Shown piece after piece: positions 7,302 through 16,052 of a DNA stretch of 26,981 nt (positions within the stretch are counted from its first letter, which is position 1; each line of letters opens with the position of its first letter). The notes under the pieces are model-generated. The model ran no database searches. It was not told the origin of the DNA and saw only the letters and a program-made list of their open reading frames with translations. The DNA is from an uncultured Mollicutes bacterium. Its GTDB lineage: Bacteria; Bacillota_I; Bacilli_A; ML615J-28; CAG-313. Made by a program: the position numbers and the translations under genes. The stretch is from positions 1 to 26,981 of the forward strand of contig UQBM01000022.1 of the NCBI GenBank assembly GCA_900539265.1, read 5' to 3'.

Positions 7302-8939
7302 ATGGCTAAAGAAAAAACACAAAATGTTGGAACTAAAGAAAATGAACGACTTTTTCATTATGAGATATTAGGGATTATTTTATTAGTATTATCTATGCTA
7401 GCAATTGCTAAAATGGGTTTAATCGGTAGATATTTAATGCTAACAGTTAAAGTTTTATTTGGTGACTGGTATTTTTTAATTTTTTTGTTAATGATATTTT
7501 ATGCAATAAGATGTATAATAGTACATAAGAGACTTAAAATTAATAATATTAGATATTTAGGTATTTTTATCTCCATTTTATCATTAATATTGTTATCACA
7601 TTTCAGTATGCATCGATATGTAAAAAATTATGAAGGTAATAGTTTAGTAACAACAATTCAATTATATTTTAATAGTTTTAAAACCGAAAATGCTGAATCA
7701 ATTGTAGGTGGGGGAATTATAGGGGCAAGTTTATTTTATCTATGTTATTATTTACTTTCAGAAGTAGGGGTTATTTTAATTAGTATTTTATTGTTTTTTT
7801 TAGGCATAGTTTTTATTTGTAAAAAAACGATTAAAGATTTTATTAAAATGATTATCGCTTTTTTCAAAAAGGTGTATTCACTTTTAAATAAGACTAGTAA
7901 AAAATTGAAAAATAAAATTGATGAATATGATTTATCATATACAAAAAGGAAAGTCAAATTTAAGATTAGTAAAATTAATAATACAGAATATTATAATAGA
8001 GAATATGAATTTGCTAAAAGAAATGTTGAGACCATAAAAAAAGTTTTAAATAGTATGAATGTTTTCTACAATGACATTACCTATATTATTTGTCGTAATA
8101 TTACCATCTACTTTATTAATTCTCACTATCATTTTAGTTATGAGGCTTTTGGTCGAAATTTGAAAAATTATATACATAATTTTCAATTGAAACAAGATGA
8201 AAACTCTCAAGAATTATTGGTTGAAATTAACAATCTTACACCTACGCCCCTTAGAATTTATGAGTTAGAAAAACTTGAAAATAATGAAATTATTTTTGGT
8301 ATTGATGATAGAAATGAATTAATTAAATTAGAAGGTGAAAATACAAGACTATTAATTTTTGGTATTAATAAAAAAAGAATTAGTACTTATTTTGATACTA
8401 TTATTGTATCATTGATGCATTATAAATCCAATATTCAATATTATTATATTGATTTGCTTGGTAATAGTAATCTTGCAACAAGCAATAATATTGATGAGTT
8501 GGATCATATTTTAATAAAGGTTAATGAAAGAATTACAAAATTTAATGAATTAAAGGTTTCTAATATTGATGAATATAATCGGAAAAGTTCTAAAAAAGAA
8601 GATTATGAACTTGTTATGATTTCTGGAGTAGATAAAATTTTAAACGATAACAAATTATTTGAAAAATTAATGTATATGATAGAGGTTACAACTGCTTATG
8701 GTTATTTCTATATTTTTCATACAACAGATGAGAATGTTAAATATACTAATTTATTTAATCTCTTTCAGTATAAGATTTTTTTAGAAAAAGAAACTGATTA
8801 TTCAAAAAAGTATTTAGGATATCAAAGGTTTGATTTACTAAATAATGATGTTGAAGGGTACTTATTATATAAAAGTATAATTTTACGAATGACATTATTG
8901 CAAATGACAAGTAATGAAATTGAAAGTTTAAAAAAATAA
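7302..8939 (+). CDS. FtsK/SpoIIIE-like membrane protein with degenerate, probably ATPase-dead motor domain
   Basis: 545 aa from ATG 7302, preceded by AGAGGGTGA. Residues 20-175 form four or more membrane spans including VGGGIIGASLFYLCYYLLSE (135-154), closely like the FtsK/SpoIIIE membrane domain. Residues 240-320 resemble the alpha domain. Residues 325-525 follow the RecA-like motor block by block: LLIFGINKKRIS (350-361) stands where GATGSGKS is expected, MISGVD (439-444) where the DE-type Walker B is, and KVNERITKF / NIDEYN and AYGYFYIFHTTD match the motor's MERRYELF / NIEGYN and AAGIHLIIATQRP. Neither nucleotide motif survives, and the C-terminal gamma (KOPS-reading) domain is absent; true FtsK proteins are about 750-800 aa. 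No frameshift or stop interrupts it, so it looks like a maintained pseudoenzyme, not decay. No own promoter was recognised. Family placement fairly sure; function unknown. Confidence 0.8.
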   Translation: MAKEKTQNVGTKENERLFHYEILGIILLVLSMLAIAKMGLIGRYLMLTVKVLFGDWYFLIFLLMIFYAIRCIIVHKRLKINNIRYLGIFISILSLILLSHFSMHRYVKNYEGNSLVTTIQLYFNSFKTENAESIVGGGIIGASLFYLCYYLLSEVGVILISILLFFLGIVFICKKTIKDFIKMIIAFFKKVYSLLNKTSKKLKNKIDEYDLSYTKRKVKFKISKINNTEYYNREYEFAKRNVETIKKVLNSMNVFYNDITYIICRNITIYFINSHYHFSYEAFGRNLKNYIHNFQLKQDENSQELLVEINNLTPTPLRIYELEKLENNEIIFGIDDRNELIKLEGENTRLLIFGINKKRISTYFDTIIVSLMHYKSNIQYYYIDLLGNSNLATSNNIDELDHILIKVNERITKFNELKVSNIDEYNRKSSKKEDYELVMISGVDKILNDNKLFEKLMYMIEVTTAYGYFYIFHTTDENVKYTNLFNLFQYKIFLEKETDYSKKYLGYQRFDLLNNDVEGYLLYKSIILRMTLLQMTSNEIESLKK

Positions 8940-8977
8940 AAAAAATCATAATTCATTTATAAATTATGATTTTTTTT
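8938..8977. terminator. Bidirectional terminator between the FtsK-like gene and rarA
   Basis: A 16-bp perfect inverted repeat (8938-8953 and 8962-8977, core TCATAATT / AATTATGA) with A8 on one side and T8 on the other, so it can terminate both converging transcripts. It begins within the stop codon of the FtsK-like gene, and the rarA stop codon (8957-8959) lies in its 8-nt loop. Confidence 0.85.
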
Positions 8978-10225
8978 ATTTTTTATTTCATTACTTGCTA
9001 TTTCTTTATATTTTTCAATTAATTCATAGCGTTCTTTTAAGCCTATTTCCATTTTTGAACTATTTTTAGGATAATAATATTTTCTATCTTTAATAGCATC
9101 TGGCAAATATTGTTGATAAACCCAAGCATTGGGATAATCATGTGGATAAAGATAGGCTTTTTGTGATGGATCAAAAGAATAATTATTTTTTAAATGAATT
9201 GGTAAAGTACCACTTTTTCCATTATTTATATCATCAATAGCACTATGAATAGCAAGATAAGCGGAGTTTGATTTAGGCGATAGAGCCATTTCAATAACAA
9301 TGACGCTTAAGGGTAACATCGCCTCAGGATTTCCCAATTCTCTTGCGGCATCAACAGCGGCCTTGACTCTTGGCCCAATTGTTGGATTAGCAAGACCTAT
9401 ATCCTCATAAGCAATTGCAAGAAGTCTTCTAGCTAGACTAGTAAGATCATCTGCTATTATTAATTTTGCTAAATAATGCAAAGAAGCATCGACATCACTA
9501 CCACGAATAGATTTTTGCAAACCACTTAAAGTATCAAAATAACTATCACCATTAGCATCTATAGAAATATTGGGTTTTTGAATATAACTTTTTGCAATTT
9601 CTAAAGTAATATGATTTTGATTAGAAGTAAAAGCAATTGTTTCAAAATTATTAATGAGAGTTCGTATTTCTAAATTAGCGGTAGTAATTATATAACGATA
9701 CGCTTCGTCATCAATAATTAAAGGATGATCAAGGTAAGTTTCGGCTCTTTTTAAAACCTTTAATAAATCATTATATGTTAAGTCATTAAGTTTATAGATA
9801 TGGCAGCGACTTCTAATGGCAGGATTAACGGAATGATAGGGATTAACAGTTGTTAATCCAATTAAGAGAATAGTTCCGTCTTCAACAAAAGGTAATAAAT
9901 AATCTTGAATATCTTTTTTCATGCGATGAATTTCATCAACTATAATAATTGCTTTATCTAAAAATCTAGCTTCATTCATAATTTGTTTTAAAATATCTTT
10001 ATTATCAGTAGAAGCATTGAATTTGAAGGCTGTAGTCTGAGACATTTCACAAGTAGCAAGTGCAATGGTTGTTTTACCACAACCTGGATTACCATATAAA
10101 ATAAAGGAAAATAAATGATTTGTATTAATCATTTTTCTAATAATTCCATTTTCTCCAACTAAATGATCTTGACCTACAATGTCATCAAAATGATGAGGTC
10201 GCATTAAATATGCAAGTGGTTTCAT
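8957..10225 (-). CDS. rarA: Replication-associated recombination protein A (MgsA/RarA AAA+ ATPase)
   Basis: 422 aa, normal RarA/YrvN length. RarA is a clamp-loader-like AAA+ ATPase acting at stalled replication forks. The N-terminus LAYLMRPHHFDDIVGQDHL is typical. Walker A GNPGCGKT is at residues 45-52, Walker B VDEIH at 96-100, sensor 1 LTTVNP follows, and RSRC marks the arginine-finger region. The C-terminal tetramerisation domain includes GSDVDASLHYLAKLI and YAYEDIGLANP-like segments, with NNYSFDPSQKAYLYPHDYPN near the end of the family core. The ATG at 10225 is preceded on the minus strand by AAAGGAGG. It is convergent with the FtsK-like gene and divergent from the MATE gene. Confidence 0.97.
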   Translation of the reverse strand: MKPLAYLMRPHHFDDIVGQDHLVGENGIIRKMINTNHLFSFILYGNPGCGKTTIALATCEMSQTTAFKFNASTDNKDILKQIMNEARFLDKAIIIVDEIHRMKKDIQDYLLPFVEDGTILLIGLTTVNPYHSVNPAIRSRCHIYKLNDLTYNDLLKVLKRAETYLDHPLIIDDEAYRYIITTANLEIRTLINNFETIAFTSNQNHITLEIAKSYIQKPNISIDANGDSYFDTLSGLQKSIRGSDVDASLHYLAKLIIADDLTSLARRLLAIAYEDIGLANPTIGPRVKAAVDAARELGNPEAMLPLSVIVIEMALSPKSNSAYLAIHSAIDDINNGKSGTLPIHLKNNYSFDPSQKAYLYPHDYPNAWVYQQYLPDAIKDRKYYYPKNSSKMEIGLKERYELIEKYKEIASNEIKNKKNHNL

Positions 10226-10315
10226 TTACAAACCTCCTTTTTAAATATTTTATCATATTAAAGAAAAAAATACATAAAAAAAGAAAATAAATTACTTTAT
10301 TAAAGTTAAAAAAAA

Positions 10316-10324
10316 TGGTATAAT
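10316..10324 (+). promoter_or_regulatory. Extended -10 promoter for the MATE gene
   Basis: TGGTATAAT, identical to the phoH extended -10, with TTACTT beginning 27 bp before the hexamer in both cases. The -35 is poor. It lies in the divergent rarA/MATE intergenic region, 32 bp upstream of the ATG. Confidence 0.5.
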
Positions 10325-10355
10325 AATAAAGAAATAAAATTTGATGGGATAGATT

Positions 10356-11771
10356 ATGAAAGATAAAAGTTTTTTAATTTTAAAAGATAATCGCATCATA
10401 AGAAGTATAATCTTACTTTCGTTACCAATTATGATTAGCAATATCTTGAAATCATTACATGATATAGTTGATATGTACTTTATAAGCAATATTAATGATA
10501 AAGTAGAAATAGTTGAGGCTCAAGTTTCTGCAATAACAATTACAGGTCCAATTATGCAAATATGTCAAGCTTTAGCTCTTGGACTTATGATTGCTGGAAC
10601 AGCAATTATGAGTCAATATCTTGGTGCTAATAAGACCGAAAAGGCTAAAAAAGTGAGTGGACAATTGCTTGTATTATCAATTATTGTAGGAATTATTTTT
10701 AATTTATTATTATTTTTAATGGCACCGCTTATTTTAAAATGGATGGGAGCCGATACAAGTAGTAATCTTTATAAATATTCAGTATATTATGTTCAATATC
10801 GTTCTTTTGAACAAATTGGTCTTTTTGTAATTTATGCTTTTCAAGCTAGTCGGCAGTCAACAGGAGATACAATAACACCAGTTATTTTAAATGCCATATC
10901 TATTTTATTAAATATTATTTTAACTTGGATGTTTATCAATCTATTTGGCATGGATATTAGAGGTGCAGCTTTAGCAACTGTAATTGCCAATATGATTGTT
11001 ATTCCTATTTGTTTAATATTAATGGTTAAGAGAAAAAATAATACTTTAAATTTGACATGGGAAGATATGAAATTTAATCTTAAATATGTTAAAAAATTAT
11101 TTATAATTGGTGTACCAGCTGCTATTTCTCAAGCTTTTACTTCACTTGGTTTTTTATTAATTAATAGTTTAGTGATGGCTTTTGATGGCTATATCATTAA
11201 TGCCATTGGTGTTGGCAATCGAATTAACTCTTTATTGCTTTTTCCTGCATTGTCAGTAGGAACTGTTCTTGCAACCTTTATCGGTCAAAATATTGGTGCT
11301 AATCAAATTTTAAGAGCTAAAAAAAGTTTATGGCTTTCTATGTTTATTACTTTAACCATAACAGTAGTTGGTGGCGTTGTTTTAATGTTTTTGCGAAGAC
11401 CACTTGTGAGTATTTTTATAAATGAAATAGATAATTCAAGAGCCTTTAACATGTGTGTTTACTATTTATATTTTTTATTGCTAGTTTTACCATTAATGGG
11501 AATTTTTCAGATATGGACAGGATGTTTTCAAGGAGCTGGTAGAACGGGGCTAAGTTTGTTATTAGCAACTATGAGACTTTGGATTTTAAGATTACCCCTT
11601 ATTTGGTTTTTAATGAATATAATTAAATTAGGACCACCAAGTGTATGGTATGCGATGGTTATTAGCAATTTTGGGGCTGCTATTCTTGGTACTTTCTTAT
11701 ATAAGTTTATAGATTTTAAACCTCGAATTTCTAAAATAAATGAAAAAATAATTAAAAATTTTAATGAATGA
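10356..11771 (+). CDS. MATE-family multidrug/cation exporter
   Basis: 471 aa, 12 predicted membrane spans in two homologous halves, the MatE architecture; these proteins expel organic cations and drugs using Na+ or H+ gradients. Recognisable segments: IRSIILLSLPIMISNILKSL at the start of half one with MYFISNI shortly after, MSQYLGANKTEKAK, and in half two FIIGVPAAISQAFTSLGFLL, GVGNRINSLLLFPALSVG and FIGQNIGANQILRAK. Substrate unknown; the family is common in gut Firmicutes. Translation starts after GATGGGAT, a modest Shine-Dalgarno. trmL follows after 21 nt. Confidence 0.93.
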   Translation: MKDKSFLILKDNRIIRSIILLSLPIMISNILKSLHDIVDMYFISNINDKVEIVEAQVSAITITGPIMQICQALALGLMIAGTAIMSQYLGANKTEKAKKVSGQLLVLSIIVGIIFNLLLFLMAPLILKWMGADTSSNLYKYSVYYVQYRSFEQIGLFVIYAFQASRQSTGDTITPVILNAISILLNIILTWMFINLFGMDIRGAALATVIANMIVIPICLILMVKRKNNTLNLTWEDMKFNLKYVKKLFIIGVPAAISQAFTSLGFLLINSLVMAFDGYIINAIGVGNRINSLLLFPALSVGTVLATFIGQNIGANQILRAKKSLWLSMFITLTITVVGGVVLMFLRRPLVSIFINEIDNSRAFNMCVYYLYFLLLVLPLMGIFQIWTGCFQGAGRTGLSLLLATMRLWILRLPLIWFLMNIIKLGPPSVWYAMVISNFGAAILGTFLYKFIDFKPRISKINEKIIKNFNE

Positions 11772-11792
11772 AAATACAAAGGAAAATAAAAT

Positions 11793-12311
11793 ATGTCTAA
11801 AAACAATATAGTATTATTTGAACCAGAAATACCACAAAATACTGGTAATATTATGAGAACATGTGCAGGTACTGATACTTTTTTACATTTGATTAAGCCT
11901 CTTGGGTTTAAAATGGATGATGCTAGTTTAAAAAGAGCAGCTGTTAATTATTTACCCAATGTGCATTTTAAAATATATGAAAATTGGGAAGATTTTATCA
12001 GTCAGAATACAGGAAAAATGTATTTTTTTACTAGATATGGTTTACATACTCCACATGAATTAAGATTAAATAATCCTAATGAAAAGTATTATTTTATTAT
12101 TGGTAAAGAATCAACTGGAATTCCAAAAGAAATATTAAAAAAACATTTAGATAGTTGTATAAGATTACCAATTAATGATAAAATTAGATCGCTTAATATT
12201 AGTAATGTTGCAGCAATCGTTATTTTTGAAGCATTAAGGCAACAAGATTATAATGATTTATCACGGTTTGAACCAGAAACCTTAAAAGGTAAAGATTGGC
12301 TTTTAAAGTGA
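11793..12311 (+). CDS. trmL: tRNA (cytidine/uridine(34)-2'-O)-methyltransferase TrmL
   Basis: 172 aa SPOUT-class methyltransferase; TrmL methylates the ribose of wobble nucleotide 34 in tRNA-Leu isoacceptors using S-adenosylmethionine. Family features: IVLFEPEIPQNTGNIMRTCA near the N-terminus (residues 6-25), HLIKPLGF, LKRAAVNY, and the knotted C-terminal motifs GKESTGIPKEIL and IRSLNISNVAAIVIFEALRQ. Length is close to the usual 155-160 plus a short tail. AAAGGAAAA precedes the ATG. Probably cotranscribed with the MATE gene and the small ORF at 12358. Confidence 0.95.
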   Translation: MSKNNIVLFEPEIPQNTGNIMRTCAGTDTFLHLIKPLGFKMDDASLKRAAVNYLPNVHFKIYENWEDFISQNTGKMYFFTRYGLHTPHELRLNNPNEKYYFIIGKESTGIPKEILKKHLDSCIRLPINDKIRSLNISNVAAIVIFEALRQQDYNDLSRFEPETLKGKDWLLK

Positions 12312-12357
12312 GCATAATGACAAAATTCTTACACAAACTATAATAGGAAGTGATAAG

Positions 12358-12498
12358 ATGAATAAAAAAATTACAAAACCTATTCATTCTGTTGTTGAAC
12401 ATGATGAATATTTTTATCGCCATCCAGAAATGTATCGGACTAATTTAGATGACGAATTATCTGATACGGATGAATTTGATACAACTGATGATGAATGA
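12358..12498 (+). CDS. Small acidic protein of unknown function
   Basis: 46-aa ORF with AGGAAG at 12345-12350 and ATG at 12358, ending in TGA directly before a strong terminator. The N-terminus is basic (MNKKITKP); the middle has a His/Tyr-rich patch (HDEYFYRHPEMYR); the last 16 residues are mostly Asp, Glu and Thr. No signal peptide, membrane span or Cys pair. I do not recognise it. A good Shine-Dalgarno site, the position between trmL and a terminator, and strand consistency support a real gene. Confidence 0.6.
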   Translation: MNKKITKPIHSVVEHDEYFYRHPEMYRTNLDDELSDTDEFDTTDDE

Positions 12499-12540
12499 AA
12501 AAAATGTATAGCACGATATTCATTATGCTATACATTTTTT
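12499..12540 (+). terminator. Intrinsic terminator after trmL and the small acidic ORF
   Basis: A 15-bp perfect stem (12499-12513 and 12526-12540, core TGTATAGCA / TGCTATACA), 12-nt loop, ending in six T. It starts immediately after the TGA of the small ORF. Confidence 0.88.
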
Positions 12541-12561
12541 AGTTAAGTAAAAATAATTTAA

Positions 12562-12590
12562 TTGCCTTAATTGAGTAATTGTGATATAAT
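12562..12590 (+). promoter_or_regulatory. Promoter of the esterase-like lipoprotein gene
   Basis: TTGCCT (12562-12567), a 17-nt spacer and TGATATAAT (12582-12590), an extended -10 with a perfect TATAAT. It lies 20 bp upstream of the ATG, with AAGGAG (12597-12602) between. This promoter probably also drives nusB-xseA-xseB and perhaps dxs-recN. Confidence 0.7.
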
Positions 12591-12609
12591 ATTATGAAGG
12601 AGTGATAAA

Positions 12610-14211
12610 ATGAGAAAAAGAATTCGGATTATTCTATTCATAAGTATTTTAACAATTTGTTTGTTTATAAGTGGATGTGTTCATCGAGTAAAAATTCCTA
12701 TTGGCGAAAGGCCGACTGAAAAATTTACTGTAGTTGAGTATATTCAAGATGATGCCATTTTTCAAGCTGCTTCAAGTTTAAAAATTTCAGGAAAATCTAA
12801 TTCTGGTGTAGTAATCGTTGCTACATTATATGATTCAAAAAATTTAATGGTAAATCAAGTTTATTGCAATACTGATAATAATGGCAATTGGAATCTAAAT
12901 TTAGACACTCCTGATGCTACTATGAAATCATACACTCTAAAAATATACGATTCGGCTGAAGTATATCATGAAACATTTACAAATATTAGATTTGGAGAAG
13001 TTTGGATGATTATTGGCGATGAATTTAAAAATATTGAAATACCTAAAAAGGATGAGAATATTGAAGAACAAAAAACTATATCTTCGCTCGATGGTCCAAT
13101 TGATTATATGTTGATGTTTTATCAAAATAATCAATGGCTTCCTGCTCAATTTGAATTATCAAATTTCGGTTACCAGTTAATTAATCAAATAAAAAGTACT
13201 TTTAATACTTGGAATCGTCATCCTATTGCTATCGTCTTTGCAACTAGCAATGACACCAATATTTATCAATGGTTAAGTAGAGAAATTATAGAATCTAGAA
13301 AAGTAATTAAAGATTATTTAGTAAGCGAGGGATTATATACAGATGCTACTAATTTAGTGGAAAATGGTATGTCATATTTATTTGAAAAATATCTCAATAA
13401 CTTAAGAGGAATGAGTTATGCTAATATAATAATTAACCAAGGTCTCGCTGATTTAAATGATGCTAATAATGGTAGTCATTATACAAAAGACAATTTTTCA
13501 AATGTTTACAGTCAAATGCTTTATACTTTTTTATCCGAATTGAATGTAAAATTTTTAATTGAAAATAAAATTTTTTATATTCAAGAAGGTACTGATACAA
13601 TTGAAAATTCAAATATTTTAAGAAAAATTCAGAGTAGTACATGTAATTATTATAATAAATGTGAAATTATACCTACTTATGATTTAGCTTTAATTTATGA
13701 TAGAATAAATGATAGATATTTAGAATCAGATGAAATAGATTTAGATAATATTAGTGAATTAGATATTTTAGGGATTGATTATTTAAGACTCAGTAAACGA
13801 ATTTATCAATTTAGTATAAATAGTTATAGTGCACCAACTTTAAAAAATACAGTCAAAGAATATGAAAATAATGGTAGTGTAGTAAGAATAAAACTTATAT
13901 TTGAAAATGTTAATATTTTTGACAATTATGAAACAATAAATGGACTTAAGTTTTATGATTTAGAAGGTAATGAAGTTGAACTTGAATATACAATTGATCA
14001 TAATGAAATAATTATTAATCTCTTAAAAATAGAAAAAGTAGATGAAAAATCTGATGTTTTATTAGATAGGATGGAAACAATTTTAGAGGAAAAGAAATAT
14101 ATAGAATTATCAAAAATTTGTTATGCACAAGAAAGTTTTATTTATGGAAATAATTTGAGTTCTGATAGAATTGGTGTGATTCCCTTTGAGGTTATTTTAG
14201 TAAATAAATAA
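12610..14211 (+). CDS. Lipoprotein resembling sialate O-acetylesterase, catalytic residues lost
   Basis: 533 aa. A basic N-terminus, hydrophobic stretch and lipobox FISGC with C23 make it a probable membrane-anchored lipoprotein. Residues 45-130 match the N-terminal beta domain of sialate O-acetylesterases, ending in FGEVWMIIGDEF (128-139), where the active family has FGEVWLCSGQSNM; the nucleophile Ser is gone. NIIINQGLADLND (272-284) stands where WYQGESN is expected, and the C-terminal Asp-x-x-His segment is not recognisable. The last 120 residues resemble the family's C-terminal beta domain. The reading frame is intact. It may bind carbohydrate without hydrolysing it; that is inference. Its neighbours downstream (nusB, xseA) are housekeeping genes, so context does not reveal the role. 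Alternative: a lineage-specific SGNH-fold protein with a different active site. Confidence 0.65.
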   Translation: MRKRIRIILFISILTICLFISGCVHRVKIPIGERPTEKFTVVEYIQDDAIFQAASSLKISGKSNSGVVIVATLYDSKNLMVNQVYCNTDNNGNWNLNLDTPDATMKSYTLKIYDSAEVYHETFTNIRFGEVWMIIGDEFKNIEIPKKDENIEEQKTISSLDGPIDYMLMFYQNNQWLPAQFELSNFGYQLINQIKSTFNTWNRHPIAIVFATSNDTNIYQWLSREIIESRKVIKDYLVSEGLYTDATNLVENGMSYLFEKYLNNLRGMSYANIIINQGLADLNDANNGSHYTKDNFSNVYSQMLYTFLSELNVKFLIENKIFYIQEGTDTIENSNILRKIQSSTCNYYNKCEIIPTYDLALIYDRINDRYLESDEIDLDNISELDILGIDYLRLSKRIYQFSINSYSAPTLKNTVKEYENNGSVVRIKLIFENVNIFDNYETINGLKFYDLEGNEVELEYTIDHNEIIINLLKIEKVDEKSDVLLDRMETILEEKKYIELSKICYAQESFIYGNNLSSDRIGVIPFEVILVNK

Positions 14212-14227
14212 AGATAGAGGTAAAAAT

Positions 14228-14659
14228 ATGAAAAGACATAATGCAAGAATTTTAACAGTATTAGCATTATATAACATGGATTTTAATAATTATAATGATG
14301 GAGATAGCATAAAATGTTTTGAAGACATTAAAAATTTAGAAATGGAATATGAGTATCAAGTTGAAATTGACTACAATTATAGTGAGAAACTTTTTTTGGG
14401 AATCATTGAACATCTAGATGAAATAGATGCTACTATAACTAATTCATTAGTTAATTATACAATTGATAGATTATCCTATGTTGATCGAGCTATCATTAGA
14501 AATGCAATATATGAAATGAAATACGAAATGCTTCCAAAGAATATTGTGATTGATGAAGCTTTATTAATTACTAGAGAATACAGTAATTTAGAAAATGATG
14601 CCCAAGTAAAATTTAATAATCGATTACTTGATAACATTGCGAAGAGTATTTATGAATAG
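14228..14659 (+). CDS. nusB: Transcription antitermination factor NusB
   Basis: 143 aa, all-helical NusB family. NusB with S10 (NusE) binds boxA in rRNA leaders and supports processive antitermination. The N-terminus KRHNARILTVLALYNMDF is a diverged form of the family R-x-x-A-x-x-x-L-Y motif, and the C-terminal core VDRAIIRNAIYEMKY with PKNIVIDEALLITREYS is highly typical. AGAGGTAAA lies before the ATG. Its end overlaps xseA by 8 nt. The order nusB-xseA-xseB follows Bacillus, but folD is missing between nusB and xseA. Confidence 0.94.
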   Translation: MKRHNARILTVLALYNMDFNNYNDGDSIKCFEDIKNLEMEYEYQVEIDYNYSEKLFLGIIEHLDEIDATITNSLVNYTIDRLSYVDRAIIRNAIYEMKYEMLPKNIVIDEALLITREYSNLENDAQVKFNNRLLDNIAKSIYE

Positions 14660-16043
14660 TGGACGTTTTTTATCAGTTAGTGATATTAATAAATATATTA
14701 ATTTTAAATTTGAACAGGATGATAACCTTCAAGAAGTTTATATTCAAGCGGAGATTTCAAATTTCAAATTTTCTGGTAAACATTGCTATTTTTCATTAAA
14801 GGATGCTTTTTCAGAACTTTCAGCAATGTACTTTTATCCTAATAACCTAGACTTAAAATTTAAACCAATTGACGGAATGAGTGTTCAAGTTGTTGGAAAA
14901 ATTCAAGTTTATCAAAAGAAAGGTACATATGCAATTATTGTAAAGAAAATGGTGGAAGCAGGAATTGGGCTTTTATATCAAGAATATCTTGATCTAAAGG
15001 ATAAACTTCAAAAAGAGGGTCTTTTTGATGAGAGTAAAAAACTCCCACTTCCTATCTATCCTGAAAAGATTGCGGTAATAACTGCACCAACAGGAGAAGC
15101 AATTAGAGATATTATCTCAACCTTTAATAGAAGATTCCCACTTGCAAAAATAAAATTATATCCGGCTCTTGTGCAAGGTTTAGATGCTCCCAAAGATTTG
15201 ATTAAAGCTTTAAAAAGGGTTTATCAAGATAACGAGGCTGATGTTATTATTATTGGGCGTGGTGGAGGTAGTTTTGAAGATTTATCATGCTTTAATGATG
15301 AAAATTTAGCGAGAACTCTTTTTTCTTCCACGATACCTACTGTTAGTGCAGTCGGTCATGAGGGGGATTATACAATTTGTGATTTTATTGCCTCACATAG
15401 AGCACCAACGCCAACAGGGGCTGCTATGTTATTAAGTAAGGATAAAAAAGATATTACTGAATTGTTAGTAGCAAATTCTAAGCGGTTAAAAGCATCCATT
15501 AAAAATAAATTAACAAAAGATTTTAATGAGTGGTGCCGACTTAATTCTTCATATGGATTATTTAATTTTGAAAAAATTATTGAAAATAAAGAAGTCGAAT
15601 ATAAACATCTTTGTGAAAAACTTGAAAATTATAGTCCACAAATGATTACGAAAAATATGATAAGTTCTTTAAGAGAATGGAATATAAAATTAGAAAATGC
15701 CATAAATAGAATATATGATAATAATTTTGCCAATTATATTAATTTAAATAATCGTATTAGACCTACACTTATATTAAATAAAATAGATTTTTATAATGCA
15801 GAGATAGAAAGAAATAATTTGGCAATAGATAAGTATCTATCAAATAATATTGATAATTTAGATGTTTTTTTAAAAACGGCAATTGAAAAGTTAGTTATTT
15901 TAAATCCTTTTCATTTAATGAATAAGGGATATAGTATTGTATATAAAGATGATATTATTATTAGTTCAATTACTAAAATATACAAAGGTGATAATATTAA
16001 AATAAAAATGAGCGATGGTAATATTGATGCCATCATTAAATAG
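14652..16043 (+). CDS. xseA: Exodeoxyribonuclease VII large subunit
   Basis: 464 aa from ATG 14652. XseA with XseB degrades single-stranded DNA from both ends. The N-terminal OB-fold contains VYIQAEISNFKFSGKHCYFS (residues about 30-49); the catalytic region contains IAVITAPTGEAIRDI, IIIGRGGGSFEDL and VSAVGHEGDYTICDF, followed by the A-x-R-A-P-T-P-T-G-A-A signature. A long helical section rich in Asn/Lys follows. An upstream in-frame ATG at 14628 lies well inside nusB; the 14652 start gives the usual N-terminus and an 8-nt overlap. xseB follows after 9 nt. Confidence 0.96.
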   Translation: MNSGRFLSVSDINKYINFKFEQDDNLQEVYIQAEISNFKFSGKHCYFSLKDAFSELSAMYFYPNNLDLKFKPIDGMSVQVVGKIQVYQKKGTYAIIVKKMVEAGIGLLYQEYLDLKDKLQKEGLFDESKKLPLPIYPEKIAVITAPTGEAIRDIISTFNRRFPLAKIKLYPALVQGLDAPKDLIKALKRVYQDNEADVIIIGRGGGSFEDLSCFNDENLARTLFSSTIPTVSAVGHEGDYTICDFIASHRAPTPTGAAMLLSKDKKDITELLVANSKRLKASIKNKLTKDFNEWCRLNSSYGLFNFEKIIENKEVEYKHLCEKLENYSPQMITKNMISSLREWNIKLENAINRIYDNNFANYINLNNRIRPTLILNKIDFYNAEIERNNLAIDKYLSNNIDNLDVFLKTAIEKLVILNPFHLMNKGYSIVYKDDIIISSITKIYKGDNIKIKMSDGNIDAIIK

Positions 16044-16052
16044 GAGTATAAA

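Noticed and set aside
12317..12344. ATGACA-16-TATAAT promoter in front of the small acidic ORF
   Set aside because: The transcript would start about 7 nt before the ATG, excluding its Shine-Dalgarno. Cotranscription with trmL is simpler.
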